Assembly (NCBI GenBank): GCA_902464035.1
Contig: CABQHT010000052.1
Location: 1 to 14,022, forward strand
Direction: 5' to 3'
Length of the DNA: 14,022 nucleotides
From: an uncultured Collinsella sp.
GTDB lineage: Bacteria > Actinomycetota > Coriobacteriia > Coriobacteriales > Coriobacteriaceae
Shown here: piece after piece, positions 1 to 6,286 of the stretch
Layout: every line of letters starts with the position of its first letter
How positions within the stretch are numbered: position 1 is the first letter of the stretch
Program-made: the position numbers and the translations under genes
The notes under the pieces: generated by a model
Seen by the model: the letters and a program-made list of their open reading frames with translations, nothing else
Database searches by the model: none
What the model was told of the DNA's origin: nothing

Positions 1-46
1 CATGGCCGTGGGCATCGTCGGCGCGTTCTTCGGCGTGCTGGCGTAA
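1..46 (+). CDS. C-terminal end of a probable mannose-family PTS EIID subunit (partial)
   Basis: The first 46 bases hold the end of an open frame that starts outside the window. The visible tail reads MAVGIVGAFFGVLA followed by TAA at 44-46. It closely resembles the end of the EIID protein encoded at 4361-5197, which finishes GAFFGVLGVQ. Mannose-family EIID proteins typically end in such a hydrophobic Gly/Ala-rich helix. I infer that a second mannose-type PTS operon ends here. Only 14 residues are visible, so the family call rests on this short match. A strong terminator follows about 40 bases later, consistent with the end of a transcription unit. Confidence 0.55.
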   Translation, partial: MAVGIVGAFFGVLA

Positions 47-84
47 GGGCCCGGCTGCATAGATTTTCGTTGCAACCTGGAAAG

Positions 85-120
85 GGGATGGAGCAGGCCT
101 ATGCCCTCCATCCCTTTTTT
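85..120 (+). terminator. Intrinsic terminator after the partial EIID-like gene
   Basis: GGGATGGAG (85-93) pairs perfectly with CTCCATCCC (106-114). An inner GGC/GCC helix (96-98 with 103-105) closes a CTAT loop, with CA bulged. Six T residues follow at 115-120. This is a textbook rho-independent terminator. It ends only 17 bases before the start codon of the next gene, so that gene is either expressed by read-through or has a promoter that overlaps this region. Confidence 0.85.
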
Positions 121-137
121 GTATAGAAGGAGCTCGT

Positions 138-1352
138 ATGTTCGCGAAGGATCGCGAAGCAATGCGCCTGACGCCGGCAGAGGTCAGGCTGATTCTTATT
201 GAGTCCCTGCAGTGGTGCGCCAACAATGCGGTGTACTTTTTGGGGCTTATCGGTGCGGCCACGTATGATCTAGCCGGCACGGCTTTTTTGGTTGCCGCCA
301 TTACGCTCGTGCGCAATCTTATGACGTCGGTGGGCAATATGGTGTCGGGATCGGTCATCGACCGCTTTGGACCGCGCCGGACGTCGTTTGTGACGTGCGT
401 GATTACGGCGGTGCTATCGCTTGGCGTGGGGTTGGCGCCGTTGTCTGTCCCCGGGCTTGTGTTTGCCGCGTGCGTCTTGGGACTTGCGGGCGGCTTTATC
501 AACACCTGCACGCATGCGTTTCCGGGATACCTGGAGTCGACCACCGAGGGCCGTACCCGCGTGAACGGTCTCATGGTGTTCTACAGCAATATCGCCTATA
601 CCGCTGGCCCGCTGCTCGGTGGTGCCATCGTGAGCTGTTTTGCCACGCAATCGGTCTATCTGCTCATGGCGGGCATGATGGGTATGGCGGCCGTGCTCTC
701 CTTGGGCTGTCACGAGTGTGTTGCTCCTCCAAAGGGGGAGAAGCCGAAGGGCGGTATTCTGGGCGGCATGGCCGAGGGTGCACGACTAACGTTTCGCGAC
801 CACGACCTGCGCCTCATCTTTATCTCGGGCTTTTTGGGTTTCTTTGCGTTTGGCGCGTTCGATTCGCTGGAGTCGTTGTTCTACCGCGATGTGCTCAACG
901 TGGATATCGTCTGGCTGGGCTGGCTGTCCTCGGTCGTGGGCCTCACTTCCTCGGTGGGCGCATTCATCCTGACCAAGCTTTCTGCTCGCCATGTCAACCT
1001 GCGATTGCTGCTCGGCGCGCTCATGGCCGTGGGTATTGGGTCCATGGTGTACGTGGGCACCGATATGCTGGGGGTCGCGATTATCGGTCAGGCGATTAAC
1101 GGTCTGGCCTGGGGGTTCCTGGAGCCGCTGCAGATGATCTTGATTCAGGAGCGCGCCGACATCAAATACCTGGGGCGCATTACCGGCTTTGTGCGTTTTG
1201 GCCTGATGAGCGCCGGCGTGGTGCCACTGCTGGCGGCTCCGTTTTTGGCGGAGGCTTTGGGCGTCCAGACGGTATTGTTTGGGGCATCGACCATTATTGC
1301 GCTGGTAGGAACGCTGTTCTTTGTCACACAAGGGAGACGCCAGGGGCGTTAG
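138..1352 (+). CDS. Major facilitator superfamily (MFS) transporter, substrate unknown
   Basis: This 404-residue protein is hydrophobic along its length, and its size fits the usual 12-helix MFS fold. A motif A signature, GSVIDRFGPRR, lies at residues 71-81, in the loop expected between helices 2 and 3. The start ATG at 138 is preceded by AAGGAG at 127-132. The gene sits between the end of one PTS operon and the regulatory region of the Amadori-sugar operon. It could export or import a related compound, but nothing in the sequence identifies the substrate. Its codon use (many T- and G-ending codons) is less biased than that of the deglycase gene downstream, suggesting lower expression. Membership of the MFS is fairly certain; the role is not. 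Confidence 0.85.
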   Translation: MFAKDREAMRLTPAEVRLILIESLQWCANNAVYFLGLIGAATYDLAGTAFLVAAITLVRNLMTSVGNMVSGSVIDRFGPRRTSFVTCVITAVLSLGVGLAPLSVPGLVFAACVLGLAGGFINTCTHAFPGYLESTTEGRTRVNGLMVFYSNIAYTAGPLLGGAIVSCFATQSVYLLMAGMMGMAAVLSLGCHECVAPPKGEKPKGGILGGMAEGARLTFRDHDLRLIFISGFLGFFAFGAFDSLESLFYRDVLNVDIVWLGWLSSVVGLTSSVGAFILTKLSARHVNLRLLLGALMAVGIGSMVYVGTDMLGVAIIGQAINGLAWGFLEPLQMILIQERADIKYLGRITGFVRFGLMSAGVVPLLAAPFLAEALGVQTVLFGASTIIALVGTLFFVTQGRRQGR

Positions 1353-1370
1353 CTATACATCAAATTCTAA

Positions 1371-1440
1371 TTTAATACCACTCACCAGAGAATTTCGACC
1401 GTTCACCGAGGATTGGAGCAGATTGAAAAGTGGTATTAAA
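1371..1440 (+). promoter_or_regulatory. Putative operator: 12-bp perfect inverted repeat upstream of the deglycase operon
   Basis: TTTAATACCACT (1371-1382) is the exact reverse complement of AGTGGTATTAAA (1429-1440), with 46 bases between the arms. The core TGGTAT occurs again in direct orientation at 1466-1471. This part of the intergenic region is AT-rich against a GC-rich background. TGGTAT-type half-sites resemble operators of HutC-subfamily GntR repressors, which often control amino-sugar and Amadori-product operons. That regulator assignment is inference, since no regulator gene is in the window. The right arm touches the proposed -35 element, so binding there would be expected to block transcription. 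Confidence 0.6.
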
Positions 1441-1465
1441 AACACGTTAGGTGTATGTCTATAAT
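1436..1465 (+). promoter_or_regulatory. Putative promoter of the deglycase-PTS-epimerase operon
   Basis: A perfect TATAAT stands at 1460-1465. An acceptable -35 element, TTAAAA, lies 18 bases upstream at 1436-1441. Transcription would start near 1472, giving a leader of about 50 bases before the ATG at 1523. The -35 element overlaps the right arm of the inverted repeat, and a third TGGTAT half-site begins immediately after the -10 element (1466-1471). This is the layout expected of a promoter controlled by a repressor. Confidence 0.6.
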
Positions 1466-1522
1466 TGGTATCGAAAAGAAATGCGATGTATAGATTCGCG
1501 TGCAAGACAGAAAGGAAAAGCC

Positions 1523-2584
1523 ATGAAGGAAACCGAGAAGATCGAGATCATGCACTTTAGCCAGGAGGGCTACCTCGAGGACGGCAAGAACGTCTACGAG
1601 GCCGGCAAGAAGATGACCGCGCTCGCCGACAAGGTCGCCGACGAGGGCTACGACGCCGTGTTCCTGATGGGCGTCGGCGGCACCTGGGACGAGCTCATGC
1701 AGCTCGAGTACCTCATGAACAAGTTCGGCGACCGCGACCTCGAGGTCTACCTGATCCACGCCGCCGAGTGGAATGTCTCCGGCCACAAGCGCATGACCGA
1801 CAAGTCCGTCGTGCTCACCGCCTCCGAGTCCGGCACCACCCCCGAGGTCCTCGAGGCCGTCAACAAGATGAAGGAAAAGGGCATCCGTGTTTACGCTATG
1901 ACCAAGCCCGAGGGCCCCATCGGCCAGGCTGTCAGCGCCGAGAACTGCGTCAAGATGGCTTCCGATCACGGTAACGGCGGCTGCGAGATGGGCTACTACC
2001 TCGCCGACTGCTTCGGCCTGCGCCTCCTCAACCGCCGCGGCTGCTTCCCGCAGTTCGACAAGTTTATTGAGCAGACCAAGGATGTTTGGACCCACCTGGT
2101 CGACATCCGCAAGAGCTTCGAGCCGCGCGCCGAGGAGCTCGCCAAGAAGTACGCCCTCGCGCCCTATACCATGTTCATCGGCTCCGGTGCCCTGTGGGGC
2201 GAGACCATCCTGTTCTCGATGTGCATCCTGGAGGAGATGCAGTGGAAGCGCACCCGCTACATCACCTCGGCGGACTTCTTCCACGGCACCCTGGAGCTCG
2301 TGGAACCGGGCGTGCCCGTGTTCCTGTTCATGGGCGAGGACGAGTGCCGTAAGCTCGACGAGCGTGCTCGCGCGTTCCTCACCCGCGGCGTGACCGGCGA
2401 CACCGACATCAACATCATCGACACCGCCGAGTTCGCGATCCCCGGCCTTGACGACGAGTTCCGCGTCATCGTGTCTCCGTGGATCCTCTCCTCGCTGATC
2501 ACCGATCGCCTTGCCGCTTACTACGAGACTGTCACCAAGCACAACCTCAACTACCGTCGTTACTATCACCAGTTCGACTACTAA
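1523..2584 (+). CDS. frlB: FrlB/GfrF-like fructosamine-6-phosphate deglycase (SIS domain)
   Basis: Deglycases of this family cleave 6-phosphorylated Amadori compounds, such as fructoselysine-6-phosphate, to glucose-6-phosphate and the free amine in the cytoplasm. The 353-residue product has two SIS halves: FLMGVGG at 47-53 and TASESGTTPEV at 99-109 in the first, MFIGSGALWGE from about 217 in the second. The C-terminal stretches HGTLELVEPGVP (254 on) and RRYYHQFDY at the end match my recollection of E. coli FrlB (HGPLEIVEPGVP, RRYYGGLVEY). Glu238 and His254 are 16 residues apart, the spacing of the catalytic Glu/His pair in GlmS and the FraB deglycase. AAAGGA at 1511-1516 supports the ATG at 1523; in-frame starts upstream lack a site. 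Codons are strongly C/G-ending, suggesting high expression. The following PTS and FrlC-like genes support the call. Exact substrate (fructoselysine, glucoselysine or other) is open. Confidence 0.82.
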   Translation: MKETEKIEIMHFSQEGYLEDGKNVYEAGKKMTALADKVADEGYDAVFLMGVGGTWDELMQLEYLMNKFGDRDLEVYLIHAAEWNVSGHKRMTDKSVVLTASESGTTPEVLEAVNKMKEKGIRVYAMTKPEGPIGQAVSAENCVKMASDHGNGGCEMGYYLADCFGLRLLNRRGCFPQFDKFIEQTKDVWTHLVDIRKSFEPRAEELAKKYALAPYTMFIGSGALWGETILFSMCILEEMQWKRTRYITSADFFHGTLELVEPGVPVFLFMGEDECRKLDERARAFLTRGVTGDTDINIIDTAEFAIPGLDDEFRVIVSPWILSSLITDRLAAYYETVTKHNLNYRRYYHQFDY

Positions 2585-2609
2585 TCGACTGCTAAGCAAG
2601 AAGCACCCT

Positions 2610-2637
2610 GCCCGGGCGCATGCGTCCGGGCTTTTTT
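2610..2637 (+). terminator. Intrinsic terminator-like hairpin between the deglycase and EIIA genes
   Basis: GCCCGGGCG (2610-2618) pairs with the segment 2623-2631, with one G-T pair, around a four-base loop. Six T residues follow at 2632-2637. The hairpin lies inside the proposed operon, only 30 bases before the EIIA start at 2668. There is little room for a separate promoter, so partial read-through is likely. This would make the deglycase message more abundant than the PTS messages. Confidence 0.8.
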
Positions 2638-2667
2638 ATGCCGAAATTCGCTAGAAAGGGGAATCGA

Positions 2668-3084
2668 ATGAGGCAGTTTATCGTGGCATCCCATGCTCAT
2701 TTCGCGTCTGGAATCGTCGAGAGCATCGGCCTGCTCTCCGGCGAGCGCGAAAACGTCCATGCGCTCTCTATGTATGTCGACGGAAATGAGGACCTGGCCA
2801 AGGAGGCCGCAGCGATTCTAGATGGCTTTGCCGCGGACGATGAGGTCGTCGTTTGCACCGACCTGTTTGGCGGCAGCGTCAACAATGAGTTCACCAAGAT
2901 CGTCCAGACGCGCCCCAACACGCATCTGGTGACCAATATGAACCTGCCGCTTCTCATTCAGCTGCTGTTCGTGTCCGATTCGACTCCGATCGACGAGGCC
3001 ATTCGTCAGATCGTCGAGGCGGACGACACCAAGGTCAAGTACGTCAACGACCTGCTGGGTCAGGCCGAACTCGATGAGTTTTAA
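2668..3084 (+). CDS. PTS mannose/fructose/sorbose-family EIIA subunit
   Basis: This cytoplasmic PTS protein accepts phosphate from HPr and passes it to EIIB. It has 138 residues, the usual length for a stand-alone EIIA of the mannose family. The N-terminus MRQFIVASHAHFASG places the expected phosphorylated histidine at His9 (the family usually shows SHG or THG here). DLFGGSVNNEF in the middle matches the family's D-x-x-GGS/T region. The start at 2668 follows AGAAAGGGG; an in-frame ATG at 2620 lies inside the upstream terminator hairpin and is rejected. EIIB begins 17 bases after the stop. By context it serves uptake of an Amadori-type sugar. Confidence 0.9.
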   Translation: MRQFIVASHAHFASGIVESIGLLSGERENVHALSMYVDGNEDLAKEAAAILDGFAADDEVVVCTDLFGGSVNNEFTKIVQTRPNTHLVTNMNLPLLIQLLFVSDSTPIDEAIRQIVEADDTKVKYVNDLLGQAELDEF

Positions 3085-3100
3085 TCGTTAGGAGCACATC

Positions 3101-3571
3101 ATGATTCAGATGATTCGCGTAGACTATCGACTGCTTCACGGCCAGGTTGCCGTGAGCTGGACCTCGGCTTTGGGTGCCGACTGCATCCTGCTGGTAAGCG
3201 ATACGGTCCTCAACGACAAGCTTCGTCTGCAGGCCCTGTCCCTTGCAAAGCCGGAGGGCTGCAAAGTCGTCGTTAAAAACACCGAGGATGCCGTCAAGGC
3301 GCTCCAGAGCGGTGTGACCGACAAGTACAAGCTCTTCGTTGTTTGCGAGACGATTCAGCAGGCAGGTGCCGTCGCAAAGGCGATGGGCGTCAAGAAGATC
3401 AACCTCGGCAACGTTGCCTTTAGCGAGGATGCCCGCCAGGTCTCGACGAGCGTGTTCCTTACGCCCGAGAACGAGGCGTACGTGAAGGAGCTGCTCGGCG
3501 AGGGCTACGAGCTGTTCATCCAGATGATTCCGGCGGATGCAAAGACTGACGCCGCAAAGGCTATCGGTTAG
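3101..3571 (+). CDS. PTS mannose/fructose/sorbose-family EIIB subunit
   Basis: EIIB takes phosphate from EIIA and transfers it to the incoming sugar bound by EIIC-EIID. The 156-residue product begins MIQMIRVDYRLLHGQVAVSW. The RLLHGQV motif carries the phosphorylated histidine, His13, and matches the family's R-L-I/L-HGQV signature. The length is normal for a stand-alone EIIB. AGGAG at 3090-3094 precedes the ATG. The gene lies 16 bases after EIIA and 8 bases before EIIC, so it is surely co-transcribed with them. It most resembles the sorbose/mannose EIIB group, but the real substrate must be inferred from the deglycase and epimerase genes. Confidence 0.92.
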   Translation: MIQMIRVDYRLLHGQVAVSWTSALGADCILLVSDTVLNDKLRLQALSLAKPEGCKVVVKNTEDAVKALQSGVTDKYKLFVVCETIQQAGAVAKAMGVKKINLGNVAFSEDARQVSTSVFLTPENEAYVKELLGEGYELFIQMIPADAKTDAAKAIG

Positions 3572-3579
3572 GGGCCGTC

Positions 3580-4371
3580 ATGGTTATCAAGACAATCCTG
3601 ATTTTCCTTATCGCCCTTTTGGGCTATTCCGAGTGGCTGACGGGCACGAGCTACCTCCAGCGCCCCATTGTGCTCGGACCTCTGGTCGGCCTTGTCATGG
3701 GCGATGTGGTGACCGGCACGATCATGGGCGCCACGATGGAGCTCGCCATGGTCGGTGCTATCTCGGTCGGCGCCTATAACCCGCCCGATACGATTTCCGG
3801 AACCATCCTGGGCGTATCCCTTGCCATGCAGGCCGGCGCGGACGCTTCGGCGGCACTGACCCTGGGTATTCCCATCGCCACGATCGTTCTGGCACTCGAC
3901 ACGGCCCTGGGTCAGCCGGTCATGCTGCTGCTGGTACACCGTATCGACAAGAACGTCGAGGACGGAGACACCAAGGCCATTACGCGCAACATGCTCATCG
4001 CCGGTTACGCGCAGAGCTGGTGCGGCCTGTTGATCATTCCCCTGGCATTCTTCTTTGGCGCTGACGCCGTGGCCAGCCTGCTCAACATCATCCCCGATTT
4101 CGTTCAGACCGGCATGGATGTCGCCGCCGCCTTCTTGCCTGCACTCGGCTTTGCCATGCTGGCTCAGATGATTATGAACAAGACCGTGGCACCGTTCTTC
4201 TTCGCAGGCTTCTTCCTCGTTGCCTACTTTGGCATTAGCACGACGGGTGTGGCGATCTTCGCCGCGATTATCGTCGTCGCGATGACGGTTTTGGGCGAGA
4301 AGAAAAAGGCGGAGCAGCCCGTAGCGGTAACCGAGGATCCTGCGATTGGGAGTGGGTTCGATGAGTTTTAA
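3580..4371 (+). CDS. PTS mannose/fructose/sorbose-family EIIC subunit
   Basis: EIIC is one of the two membrane subunits forming the sugar channel. The 263-residue protein is hydrophobic throughout. It contains the family's characteristic region with GDVVTGTIMGATMELAMVG followed by a segment with NPPDTISGTILG (about residues 41-79). Its charged tail (EKKKAEQPVAV onwards) is cytoplasmic in related proteins. The start follows a modest AGGGG at 3570-3574 that overlaps the EIIB stop codon. The end of the gene overlaps the start of EIID by 11 bases, which suggests translational coupling of the two membrane subunits. Confidence 0.92.
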   Translation: MVIKTILIFLIALLGYSEWLTGTSYLQRPIVLGPLVGLVMGDVVTGTIMGATMELAMVGAISVGAYNPPDTISGTILGVSLAMQAGADASAALTLGIPIATIVLALDTALGQPVMLLLVHRIDKNVEDGDTKAITRNMLIAGYAQSWCGLLIIPLAFFFGADAVASLLNIIPDFVQTGMDVAAAFLPALGFAMLAQMIMNKTVAPFFFAGFFLVAYFGISTTGVAIFAAIIVVAMTVLGEKKKAEQPVAVTEDPAIGSGFDEF

Positions 4372-5197
4372 GTTTGAGTCTTCCTACGACGGGCTGATTA
4401 CCCGCGCAGATCTTAAGAAACTGTTCTGGCGCTCGATTCCCTATGAGCACTCCTGGAACTACGAGCGTATGGGCCATATCGGTTTTATGTGGGCCCTCAT
4501 GCCGATCCTTCGCAAGCTGTATCCGCAGGATGCGGACTTTAAGGCCGCACTCAAGCGCCATATGGAGCTCTATAACGTCACGCCGTACATCTCGACGCTC
4601 CCCATGTCCATTGCTGCCGCAATGGAAGAAGTCAACGCTACCGACGAGAGCTTTGACACGAGCGCGATCTCCAACGTTAAGCTCGCTTTGATGGGCCCGC
4701 TTTCCGGCGTGGGCGATGCCTTCTACTGGGGCACGCTGCGAATTTTGGCTACGGGCGTTGGCACCTCGCTGGCGCTGCAGGGTTCTATCCTTGGACCGAT
4801 TTTGTTCCTGCTGGTGTTCAACGTTCCCCACTACATCATTCGCTATGTGCTGACGTTTGTGGGATATCGCTTTGGCTCGGACATGATCAGCAAGGTCCAG
4901 GAGTCGGGCATCATGGACACGATCGTCAAGATGGCCTCCATCATGGGCGCTATGGTGATCGGCGCCATGACCATGGAGATGGTCACGGTGGACATTCCGC
5001 TCATGGTTGGCGCGGGCGATGGTGCTCAGACGCTGGCCGAGCTGCTCAACGGAATCTTCCCGGGCTTTGTCACGATGGGGCTGTTTGGAATTGTCTATCT
5101 CATGCTCAAGAAGAAGATGAATCCGCTGCTCATCATGCTGGTGATCTTGCTCGTGAGTATCGCCGGTGCGTTCTTTGGAGTGCTTGGTGTTCAGTAG
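4361..5197 (+). CDS. PTS mannose/fructose/sorbose-family EIID subunit
   Basis: EIID is the second membrane subunit of mannose-type permeases and is absent from other PTS families. The 278-residue protein starts with a soluble segment containing the typical FWRSIPYEHSWNYERMGHIG sequence. It later has LMGPLSGVGDAFYWGTLR, another hallmark of EIID, and ends in a hydrophobic GAFFGVLGVQ tail. ATG 4361 is chosen because it matches the usual family N-terminus and is preceded by GGGAGTGGG (4348-4356). A TTG at 4346 in the same frame is possible but would add only MGVGS. It overlaps EIIC by 11 bases. A terminator-like hairpin follows the gene. Confidence 0.92.
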   Translation: MSFKFESSYDGLITRADLKKLFWRSIPYEHSWNYERMGHIGFMWALMPILRKLYPQDADFKAALKRHMELYNVTPYISTLPMSIAAAMEEVNATDESFDTSAISNVKLALMGPLSGVGDAFYWGTLRILATGVGTSLALQGSILGPILFLLVFNVPHYIIRYVLTFVGYRFGSDMISKVQESGIMDTIVKMASIMGAMVIGAMTMEMVTVDIPLMVGAGDGAQTLAELLNGIFPGFVTMGLFGIVYLMLKKKMNPLLIMLVILLVSIAGAFFGVLGVQ

Positions 5198-5229
5198 GGC
5201 ATCCGTCATAATCAAAACAATGTAAGAGG

Positions 5230-5263
5230 GGGCGTCGCGCACACTGTGCTGCGGCGCCCTTTT
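5230..5263 (+). terminator. Intrinsic terminator-like hairpin between EIID and the epimerase gene
   Basis: GGGCGTCGC (5230-5238) pairs with GCGGCGCCC (5251-5259) with one T-G pair. An inner GCAC/GTGC helix (5239-5242 with 5246-5249) closes a three-base loop, with one bulged T. Four T residues follow at 5260-5263. The run of T is short, so termination is probably partial. It lies just 17 bases before the epimerase start codon. Confidence 0.65.
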
Positions 5264-5280
5264 GCCGAAAGGTGGACAAG

Positions 5281-6117
5281 ATGGAGTATCCACAGCTTGC
5301 CGTTATGAATATCAGCCATCGTTACTTTGACCTGGAGGAGTTCTTTTCCTCGGCTGCGGCCTCGGGCTACACGTGTTGCGAACTTTGGACCGGGGCGATG
5401 CATCTGTATGTCGATTGCCATGGCTATGATTCGCTCGAACAGGTGAGGGAACTTTCGCAGCGGTATGGGGTCCGGATTGTCGGCATTTGCCCCGAGCAGA
5501 ACAACCCCAAGCCGTGGAATATCGCGGCGCGCGGGGAGGAGTCGCGTGCCCGTACGCTCGCGTACTTTAAGAATGTTGTGGATATCGCGGCGGAGCTTGG
5601 GGCCGAGCAGGTTATGGTTTCGAGTGGCTGGGCGTTTTTGAATGAGCCGATCGAGGACGCGTGGGCGCGTAGCGCCTCGATGCTGCGGTCGATTGCCGAG
5701 TATGCGGGCGAGCGCGGCGTTCGCCTGGTGCTTGAGGCCTTGCAGCCGGTTGAGTCGATGATTGTGAACTCGGCGGCGGATACAAAGCGCATGATTGACG
5801 CGGTTGGGCATCCGGCGCTCAAGGCGTGCCTTGATATGGGCGCCATGGCGGTGGCGGGGGATACCATCGACGATTATTTCGATCTGCTTGGCGATGATGT
5901 CGCCCACGTGCATTTTGTCGATGTTGCGGCAGATGGCACGACGCATCTTGCCTGGGGTGACGGCAACCGCGATATGCGCGCCGACCTGGATAGGCTGGTG
6001 GCGCATGGCTATCGCGGAGTTGTTTCGGCTGAGACCTATGACGGGCGCTATTTTGCCGACCCCGCAGCTGCCGATGCGCAGGTAATGGCAGAGTATCGTC
6101 GTGCGATAGGCGCCTAG
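5281..6117 (+). CDS. frlC: FrlC-like fructoselysine/psicoselysine 3-epimerase (xylose isomerase-like TIM barrel)
   Basis: The 278-residue protein is a sugar-phosphate isomerase/epimerase of the AP-endonuclease-2-like TIM-barrel type. Family metal ligands are visible: Glu152 in LVLEALQP, Asp185 in CLDMG, His211 in HVHFVD and Glu251 in VSAETYD. The pattern of GYTCCELW near the N-terminus, IVGICPEQN, LEALQPVES and HVHFVD matches my recollection of E. coli FrlC (GYDGIEIW, IIGYTPETN, LEPLTPYES, HLHIVD), which interconverts psicoselysine and fructoselysine. The ATG at 5281 is 8 bases after AAAGG; a GTG at 5272 overlaps that site and is rejected. The FrlB-like deglycase upstream supports the call. 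In a PTS system the cytoplasmic substrate would already be phosphorylated, so it may act on the 6-phosphates, unlike E. coli FrlC. Another ketose epimerase activity is possible. Confidence 0.75.
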   Translation: MEYPQLAVMNISHRYFDLEEFFSSAAASGYTCCELWTGAMHLYVDCHGYDSLEQVRELSQRYGVRIVGICPEQNNPKPWNIAARGEESRARTLAYFKNVVDIAAELGAEQVMVSSGWAFLNEPIEDAWARSASMLRSIAEYAGERGVRLVLEALQPVESMIVNSAADTKRMIDAVGHPALKACLDMGAMAVAGDTIDDYFDLLGDDVAHVHFVDVAADGTTHLAWGDGNRDMRADLDRLVAHGYRGVVSAETYDGRYFADPAAADAQVMAEYRRAIGA

Positions 6118-6205
6118 GTGGGGTTGGGCTGCGGCAATCTGCCCTATGTTTCCAAATGAATACGCTGCGAGTCGCGGGAGACGATTTTCCCCGCAAGCAC
6201 TCTAG

Positions 6206-6248
6206 TATGCTAAAGTACCCAAAAGACCGGCGGAGCTATGCCGGTCTT
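6206..6248 (+). promoter_or_regulatory. Leader region of the his operon: possible -10 element and 9-bp hairpin
   Basis: The 169-base gap between the epimerase gene and the his operon holds a weak -10-like TATGCT at 6206-6211 with no convincing -35 element. Just downstream is a perfect hairpin, AAGACCGGC (6223-6231) with GCCGGTCTT (6240-6248), with an 8-base loop. The trailing sequence CTGTTCT is only moderately T-rich. It could be a weak terminator of the epimerase transcript or a leader hairpin or attenuator for the his operon. No run of histidine codons or T-box signature was seen. Confidence 0.35.
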
Positions 6249-6286
6249 CTGTTCTATATGAGACACAGCATGAGGAGGCTCACCAG

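Noticed and set aside
1436..2599. A 387-codon open frame on the - strand opposite the deglycase
   Set aside because: It is a shadow of the highly biased deglycase gene, with a Val/Leu/Gly/Asp-rich translation and no domain.
2620..2667. N-terminal extension of EIIA to the ATG at 2620
   Set aside because: That ATG lies in the terminator hairpin and lacks a ribosome site. The family N-terminus begins at 2668.
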